Assembly: GCA_022825945.1 (NCBI GenBank)
Contig: JAJDVS010000026.1
Coordinates: 1 to 46,548, forward strand
Direction of reading: 5' to 3'
Length of the DNA stretch: 46,548 nucleotides
Origin: Pseudomonadales bacterium
GTDB taxonomy: Bacteria; Pseudomonadota; Gammaproteobacteria; Pseudomonadales; Pseudohongiellaceae
Shown: in pieces, positions 41,658-46,548 of the stretch
Layout: each line of letters starts with the position of its first letter
Numbering within the stretch: the stretch's first letter is position 1
Made by a program: the position numbers and the translations under genes
Notes under the pieces: model-generated
Databases searched by the model: none
What the model saw: only the letters and a program-made list of their open reading frames with translations
What the model was told of the DNA's origin: nothing

Positions 41658-44276
41658 TTAAACCACGCGGCGCAACACGGTCAAGGGGCTGGTGTTGACC
41701 ACCTTGCGGGTGGAATTGACCCCGAGCGCGGCAATGATCGCGGTACCCAGCGCGGGCCCCGCCAGCCAGACCCAGTAGTGCAATTGAAAGTCCTGCTCGA
41801 AAACCTGCTCCTGTAGATAGAACAGCCCCCCCTCGGCGCCCAGGGTGGCGATGACGCCAGCCACCGCGCCGATAAAGGAAAACTCGATCAGCAGGGAAGT
41901 CAGGATCAGTTTGCGCCCCGCGCCCAGGGTCCGCAGGATGGCGTTCTCGTGAAAGCGCTCATCGAGGCTGGCGCTGACGCAGGCAAGCAGCACCAGGGCA
42001 CCCGCCACCAGCACCAGGGCGAAAATCAGCTCGATGGCGGAAGTCACCTGGCTGATGATGGTCTGGATCTGTTCGATCAACGCATCGACTTCCACCACCA
42101 CGATGGTGGGAAACTGCCGGATCAGATCGTTGAGCAGCAGTTTCTGCCCGGATTCCAGCCGCACGGTGGAAAGAAAGGTGGCGCCGAGATGGTCGATGGT
42201 GCCGGGGGAGAATATAATGAAGAAATTGGGCTGCATGTTGTCCCAGCGCACCGAGCGGAAATTGGCGATTTCGGCGCTGACGAACTGCTGGTTGATCTCG
42301 AACTCCAGGATGTCGCCGATTTCCAGATCGAGCCAGTCGGCGTATTCCTCGTCGATGGACACGAATCCGGGCCGGGATGCATCGCCCCACCATTCCCCCA
42401 GGGTTACCCGATTGTCCGGCGGCAATTCGTTGCTCCAGGTGACTTGCCGGCGGCTGAGACGGCCCCGAACCCGGCGGCCTTCGGCATCGGCGCTTTCGCC
42501 CGAACCGGTTGCGGCGTCGGCGGAATCCGCCGGTTCCAGTTGATTGTTCTCCAGCAGGCTGCCGCCGCCTTCCCCGTCTGCCGCTTCCTCGGCGGGTTCG
42601 GGTTCGGCACCATTCACCGTCCTCACCCGGGCGCTCACCAGGGGATAAAAGGCGTTGGCGTCCACTTCGTTTTCAGCGAAAAAGGCCTCGATATCTTCCA
42701 CCTGGGCGCCGGTGACATTCATCATGAAGAGATTGGGCGTGTCCTCGGGGAGCTGCGCCTGCCAGTCGGCGATCAGGTCGGTGCGGAGCAGGCCGAGAAT
42801 CAGCAGGGACATGATGGTTACCGCGAACACCATGACCTGCAGCACATTATGCCGGCGGCGGCGGCGCACCGCGGTCATGGCCAGCTTCCAGGCATTGCCG
42901 GCCTTCATCCCCGCCGAGCCGCTGGACGCCAGAAACAGCAGCGACACCAGGGACAGCAGCAAGCCGGCGCCGGCAACGCCAAGCACGAGCAATGAGGTCA
43001 GCACCAGATCCTGGCTGTACCAGAGAATGAGAAAAATGCTGCCGGCGATGCCGAAGGCATAGGGGATCCGGTCGCTGAAACGGGTTTGGGTCAAATCCTT
43101 GCGCAGCACCCGCAATGGCGGTGTCTCGCGCAGTGCGAGCAGGGGCGGCAGGGCGAAGGCGAGCAGGCAGATGAAGGCGGTCAAGGCGCCCACGAGGTAG
43201 GGCTGGGCGCCCGGTGGCGGCAGGTCCACCTGCAGGCTCGCCCGCAAGGCGCGCAGAATGCCTTCGTGGACGAGATAGCCAAGGCCGGAACCAAGCAGCA
43301 CCGCCATGGCCGCGAGTTGCAACTGGATCAGCAGATAGATCGAACTGATCCGGCGCGAAGTGCAGCCGAGGGTTTTCAGGATCGCCACATAGTCATAATG
43401 GCGCTCGCTGTAGCGGCGGGCGCCGAGGGCGATAGCCAGCCCCGCTAGCAGAACCGCGAACAGCGAGCCAAGCAGCAGGTAGCCTTCGGCCCGGTCCAGG
43501 GCTTCGGCGACTTCCTCGCTTTCCTCGCGCACATCGCGGATGTAGTAATTGCCGTCAAAACTGTCGCGCACCCATTGCTCGAACTCGTCAAGCCGGTCGA
43601 AATCGTCATGGGAAAACAGCGAACGGTAACTGACCCGGCTGCCGAGCTGGATCACATTGGTGGCCGCCACATCGTCCATATGCAACATCAGTCGCGGCCC
43701 GGCGTTGTCGACGATGCCGCCCTGCCCGCGGTCCGGCTCGGCGATGATGACGGCGCCGAGGGTCAGTTCGGTTTCGCCGACGAATACCCGGTCGCCCACC
43801 GCCAGGCCCAGCGCCGGCAGGACCCGTGATTCGAGCCAGACTTCCCCGGGGGGCGGACCATGGGCCACCGGCGCGCCCCGGGTGAACGGCTGCATGGTGG
43901 TGATGACTTCGCCGCGCAGGGGATAGGCGTCGCTTACCGCCTTGGCGGCGACGAGCATGTTGCCCGTGTCGGAAAAGGCCATGGAAGTGAAGGACAGGGT
44001 ACTCGCCGTGCGGAACCCCCGGCGGACCGCTTCCGCGTTGATTTCCCCGGGCGGCGGCTCGGGGCTGTGCAGCACCCGGTCGGCCGCCAGCATATTGGCG
44101 GATTCCAGCAGCAGGGCGCGCTCCAGCCGGTCGGTGAACAGCGCAATGCCGGTTACCGAAGTCACCGCAAGCACCAGGGCGAAAAAAAGCAGCCGCAATT
44201 CGCCCCCGCGCCAGTCGCGCCACATCAGCCGCCAGGCAACGGTAAACAGGCTTTGCAGGCCGGACGCTTCAGGCAT
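41658..44276 (-). CDS. FtsX-like ABC transporter permease (YbbP type)
   Basis: The protein has 872 residues. One N-terminal membrane segment (LLFFALVLAVTSVTGIALF) and a large periplasmic domain are followed by two FtsX-like membrane modules. One is around LLLGSLFAVLLAGLAIALGARR and the other is at the C-terminus, with ELIFALVLVAGALVLLACVS. This layout fits the YbbP/MacB-like class, which works with a YbbA/LolD-type ATPase to act on envelope lipids, lipoproteins or toxic compounds. A polar insertion rich in A, E, D and G (about 550-595) is unusual. The start overlaps the end of the ATPase gene by 8 bp, so the two form an operon. Confidence 0.9.
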   Translation of the reverse strand: MPEASGLQSLFTVAWRLMWRDWRGGELRLLFFALVLAVTSVTGIALFTDRLERALLLESANMLAADRVLHSPEPPPGEINAEAVRRGFRTASTLSFTSMAFSDTGNMLVAAKAVSDAYPLRGEVITTMQPFTRGAPVAHGPPPGEVWLESRVLPALGLAVGDRVFVGETELTLGAVIIAEPDRGQGGIVDNAGPRLMLHMDDVAATNVIQLGSRVSYRSLFSHDDFDRLDEFEQWVRDSFDGNYYIRDVREESEEVAEALDRAEGYLLLGSLFAVLLAGLAIALGARRYSERHYDYVAILKTLGCTSRRISSIYLLIQLQLAAMAVLLGSGLGYLVHEGILRALRASLQVDLPPPGAQPYLVGALTAFICLLAFALPPLLALRETPPLRVLRKDLTQTRFSDRIPYAFGIAGSIFLILWYSQDLVLTSLLVLGVAGAGLLLSLVSLLFLASSGSAGMKAGNAWKLAMTAVRRRRRHNVLQVMVFAVTIMSLLILGLLRTDLIADWQAQLPEDTPNLFMMNVTGAQVEDIEAFFAENEVDANAFYPLVSARVRTVNGAEPEPAEEAADGEGGGSLLENNQLEPADSADAATGSGESADAEGRRVRGRLSRRQVTWSNELPPDNRVTLGEWWGDASRPGFVSIDEEYADWLDLEIGDILEFEINQQFVSAEIANFRSVRWDNMQPNFFIIFSPGTIDHLGATFLSTVRLESGQKLLLNDLIRQFPTIVVVEVDALIEQIQTIISQVTSAIELIFALVLVAGALVLLACVSASLDERFHENAILRTLGAGRKLILTSLLIEFSFIGAVAGVIATLGAEGGLFYLQEQVFEQDFQLHYWVWLAGPALGTAIIAALGVNSTRKVVNTSPLTVLRRVV

Positions 44277-44958
44277 GGGCGGCTTCCACGCGGCTTTCCT
44301 CGCCGGCGATGCGGCCCGCAGCGAGCTTGATCATGCGGTCGCATTGATGCGCCAGGCGTTCATCGTGGGTAACGAGCACCAGGGTGGTGTCGAACTCCCG
44401 ATTCAACTCGAACAGGATATCGATCACCTTGCCGCCGGTGGCGGTGTCGAGATTGCCGGTGGGTTCGTCGGCGAACAGGATGGGCGCATTGGTGGCGAAG
44501 GCCCGGGCGATGGCGACCCGCTGCTGCTCACCACCGGAAAGCTGATTGGGGTAGTGATGCCAGCGGTCGGCAAGGCCCACCCGGCCAAGCAAATCCCGGG
44601 CCTTTTCGCCGGCGCCGGAATCGCCCTTGAGTTCGATGGGCAGCATCACGTTTTCCAGCGCGGTCAGGCTTGGCAGCAACTGGAAAGTCTGGAAAACAAA
44701 CCCCACCGCCTGGGCCCGCAGCAAGGCGCGCTGCTCCTCGCCCATGGCGGAGAGTTTCCGGCCGTGCAGCCAGATCTCGCCGGAGGTGGCCGTATCGAGG
44801 CCCGCCATCAGGCCAAGCAGGGTGGACTTGCCGGAACCCGACGCCCCCACGATCGCGACCCGCTCGCCGTTTTCGATATGCAGGTCGATATCCTCCAGGA
44901 TGGTCAACTCGCCTTCGCTGGTCGGCACGCGCTTGGTGAGCCCTGAAGTCCGGATCAT
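44269..44958 (-). CDS. ABC transporter ATP-binding protein (YbbA/LolD type)
   Basis: The protein is 229 residues from ATG 44958, the usual N-terminus of the family; further in-frame starts lie upstream. Walker A is GASGSGKST (38-46), the signature is LSGGEQQRV (140-148), Walker B is ILFADEPTGNLD (160-171) and the switch His is in LVTHDE. It powers the FtsX-like permease encoded next. In Enterobacteria ybbA-ybbP lie beside tesA, and the TesA-like gene at 45002 is divergent from it here too, so this is a conserved neighbourhood. Confidence 0.94.
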   Translation of the reverse strand: MIRTSGLTKRVPTSEGELTILEDIDLHIENGERVAIVGASGSGKSTLLGLMAGLDTATSGEIWLHGRKLSAMGEEQRALLRAQAVGFVFQTFQLLPSLTALENVMLPIELKGDSGAGEKARDLLGRVGLADRWHHYPNQLSGGEQQRVAIARAFATNAPILFADEPTGNLDTATGGKVIDILFELNREFDTTLVLVTHDERLAHQCDRMIKLAAGRIAGEESRVEAAHA

Positions 44959-45001
44959 GGAGATGCTGCTGGTTTGCCACCTTGGGGGGAGAGTCATTAT
45001 A

Positions 45002-45679
45002 GTGCATTGCCTGTTCCGGCCCCAGCGAGTCGCCATCAGCCCAGTGTTCCAGATTCTTGCCAGATCGATCATTTTCGCCGCGCTGCTCGCGCTCCAGGCG
45101 GCGCCGGCCATGGCCCAGCAGCGCAATCTGCTGGTCTGGGGCGACAGCCTCAGCGCCGCCTATGGCATTCGCGAGGAACAGGGCTGGGTGGAGCTGTTGT
45201 CAGGGCGCATGGCGCGGGAGTTTCCCGCCTGGCGCGTGATCAATGGCAGCGTCAGCGGGGAAACCACCACCGGCGGGCGCGAACGCCTGCCGGCGATGCT
45301 CGCCGAATACCGGCCCGAACTGGTGATTCTCGAACTTGGCGGCAACGACGGCCTGCGCGGAATTCCGGTGGAGTCCATTCGCGAAAATCTCGCCGCCATG
45401 ATTCGCCTGATCAAGGCGGAGGGAGGCCGCGTATTGCTGGCCGGCATCCGGATTCCACCCAATTACGGCCCCCGCTACACCCAACCATTCCAGCAGAACT
45501 ACTTCAGCCTCGCCGAAGAACATGAACTGCCCCTGTTGCCCTTCCTCATCGAAAGCATCCCCGAGAACCCGGAACTGATGCAGGACGACGGCATCCACCC
45601 CGTGGCCGAGGCCCAGCCCATCATTCTGGAAAACGTCTGGACCGTGCTCGAGCCCATACTGATCGAAATGGGAAACTAA
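45002..45679 (+). CDS. tesA: TesA-like arylesterase / lysophospholipase (SGNH hydrolase)
   Basis: The protein is 225 residues from GTG 45002, which has GGGGAG about 10 nt upstream; an ATG at 44957 would overlap the ATPase gene. The signal peptide ends APAMA-Q. SGNH blocks are GDSLS (47-51), GSVSGETTTGGRERLP, LGGNDGLRG and DDGIHPVAEAQ, giving the Ser, Gly, Asn and Asp-His catalytic set. TesA is a periplasmic thioesterase, lysophospholipase L1 and protease I. Its stop overlaps the stop of the convergent MFS gene by three bases. Confidence 0.93.
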   Translation: MHCLFRPQRVAISPVFQILARSIIFAALLALQAAPAMAQQRNLLVWGDSLSAAYGIREEQGWVELLSGRMAREFPAWRVINGSVSGETTTGGRERLPAMLAEYRPELVILELGGNDGLRGIPVESIRENLAAMIRLIKAEGGRVLLAGIRIPPNYGPRYTQPFQQNYFSLAEEHELPLLPFLIESIPENPELMQDDGIHPVAEAQPIILENVWTVLEPILIEMGN

Positions 45680-46548
45680 TCGCTCTCCCGCAATCGCAGC
45701 AGAAGCAGGGCCGAGGCGAGATTGCAGATACCCATGGCAATCAGCGCGAGATCGTAATTGCCGGCGATGTCGTAATACAGCGCCACCAGCACCGGCCCCA
45801 CGGCGGACAGGCCAAAGGAAAACGGCAGGGCCATGCTGCGCACCGAACCCAGATAACGCCGGCCAAAAAAGGAAGCCCAGATCACCTCCTGCAAGGGCAG
45901 CATGCCGCCCCAGCCAAACCCCATGAGCAGGAAGCTGGCATAGACCAGCCAATCCATCCCCGCGGCGATGGTGAACACGATGAATATCACCGAAAAACCG
46001 GTGGTGATGGCGCCCAGCGCCGCCAGCAGCCGGGGCTGGAACCGATCGATGAGCAGGCCCCAGAAAGGCTTGCTGAAAAACGCCGGCACCGAGGCCAGGG
46101 GCACCATGCTCGCGGCGACGATGCGCGAGTATCCGGCGTCGGTCATCAGCGGAATCGTCTGCAGCAGCATCACGGTGATCGATATCTGGAACAGGCCAAA
46201 AGCCACCACGAGCACATAGAATTCGCTGGTGCGCATGGCCTGGCTTCGCGTCATCGAGCGCGCGAAATCCGAGCGCGCCGCGGCGCCATGGCCCTGATCG
46301 ATTTCGCGCTGGGTCCTGCCATCGGGGAAAAGGCCGTGATCCTCGGGCCGGCGCCGCATCAACGCCGCCATGGGCAGGGCGCTGCAAAGCGTGATCAGGG
46401 CAAGAATCCGCCAGGACGCGCGCCAGCCGAACTCATCCACCAGCAGGGTCGCCACCGGCGGCATCAGAATGCCGGCCCCGGAAATGCCCATGGCGGCAAT
46501 GGAAACCGCCCAACCGCGCCGTTCCACAAACCATTTGCCCAGGGTCAC
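45676..46548 (-). CDS. MFS transporter (partial, runs off the window)
   Basis: The C-terminal 290 residues are visible, and the start lies beyond the window. The usual start-like GTG at the edge is probably internal. Residues read as MFS helices, with GKWFVERRGWAVSIAAMGIS near the visible beginning, a central cytoplasmic loop (RRRPEDHGLFPDGRTQRE) and further pairs of helices, including FSKPFWGLLIDRFQPR. RRGWAVSIAAMGISGAG recalls the oxalate/formate and monocarboxylate-like MFS group. The substrate is unknown. Confidence 0.87.
   Translation of the reverse strand: MTLGKWFVERRGWAVSIAAMGISGAGILMPPVATLLVDEFGWRASWRILALITLCSALPMAALMRRRPEDHGLFPDGRTQREIDQGHGAAARSDFARSMTRSQAMRTSEFYVLVVAFGLFQISITVMLLQTIPLMTDAGYSRIVAASMVPLASVPAFFSKPFWGLLIDRFQPRLLAALGAITTGFSVIFIVFTIAAGMDWLVYASFLLMGFGWGGMLPLQEVIWASFFGRRYLGSVRSMALPFSFGLSAVGPVLVALYYDIAGNYDLALIAMGICNLASALLLLRLRESD

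Noticed and set aside
1-46548. CRISPR arrays, tRNA or rRNA genes and complete IS elements.
   Set aside because: No regularly spaced repeats, no cloverleaf or rRNA-like sequence and no transposase frame was recognised by reading; a dedicated scan was not possible.

Overview
The window is about 46.5 kb of G+C-rich bacterial chromosome. It probably comes from a free-living, likely marine, member of the Gammaproteobacteria. This is inferred from TonB-dependent receptors, a SapC-family protein, the ybbA/ybbP-type ABC genes divergent from a TesA-like esterase, PdxH, UbiX and a PPi-dependent phosphofructokinase. No rRNA or tRNA gene, CRISPR array or complete insertion sequence was recognised.

Region 1 (1-16.2 kb) starts with the tail of a nitronate monooxygenase gene and then becomes a defence-type island. 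A tightly overlapping operon res - yhcG-like nuclease - mod (293-6151) encodes a Type III restriction-modification system with an extra PD-(D/E)xK protein inserted between its subunits. It faces a two-gene minus-strand unit: an AbiEi-like nuclease/winged-helix protein (10165-11253) upstream of a 1292-residue Cap4-like nuclease/P-loop NTPase (6207-10085). Next come an AbrB-type antitoxin and a PIN toxin cut down to about 22 codons (11393-11701). A Baeyer-Villiger-type monooxygenase, a secreted metallo-beta-lactamase-fold hydrolase and an unrecognised 627-residue coiled-coil protein follow.

Region 2 (16.5-23.7 kb, minus strand) holds a gamma carbonic anhydrase and a probable zinc-acquisition operon. 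In transcription order the operon is small metal-chaperone-like protein, His-rich TonB receptor, hairpin, second small protein, second His-rich TonB receptor, hairpin, ZIP transporter. The chaperone-receptor-hairpin module is clearly duplicated.

Region 3 (23.7-31.8 kb) carries a giant secreted protein joining plant-type leucine-rich repeats to a metzincin-like protease, a SapC-family protein, a methyltransferase and a small secreted protein. A structured repeat made of three stem-loops occurs after the methyltransferase gene and after the ZIP gene.

Region 4 (31.8-37.5 kb) is a dTDP-L-rhamnose cassette: glycosyltransferase, SDR epimerase, rmlA, rmlC, rmlD, rmlB. It is bracketed by two inverted, about 96% identical copies of a 163-bp near-palindromic MITE-like element. 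One copy abuts the stop codon of the gene to its left. The other supplies the last codons of ubiX to its right.

Region 5 (37.5-46.5 kb) is housekeeping: ubiX, PPi-phosphofructokinase, a small membrane protein, pdxH, a MORN-repeat protein, a lipoprotein/antimicrobial-type ABC exporter pair, a TesA-like esterase and a truncated MFS transporter. Short REP-like palindromes recur in the gaps between genes across the window.
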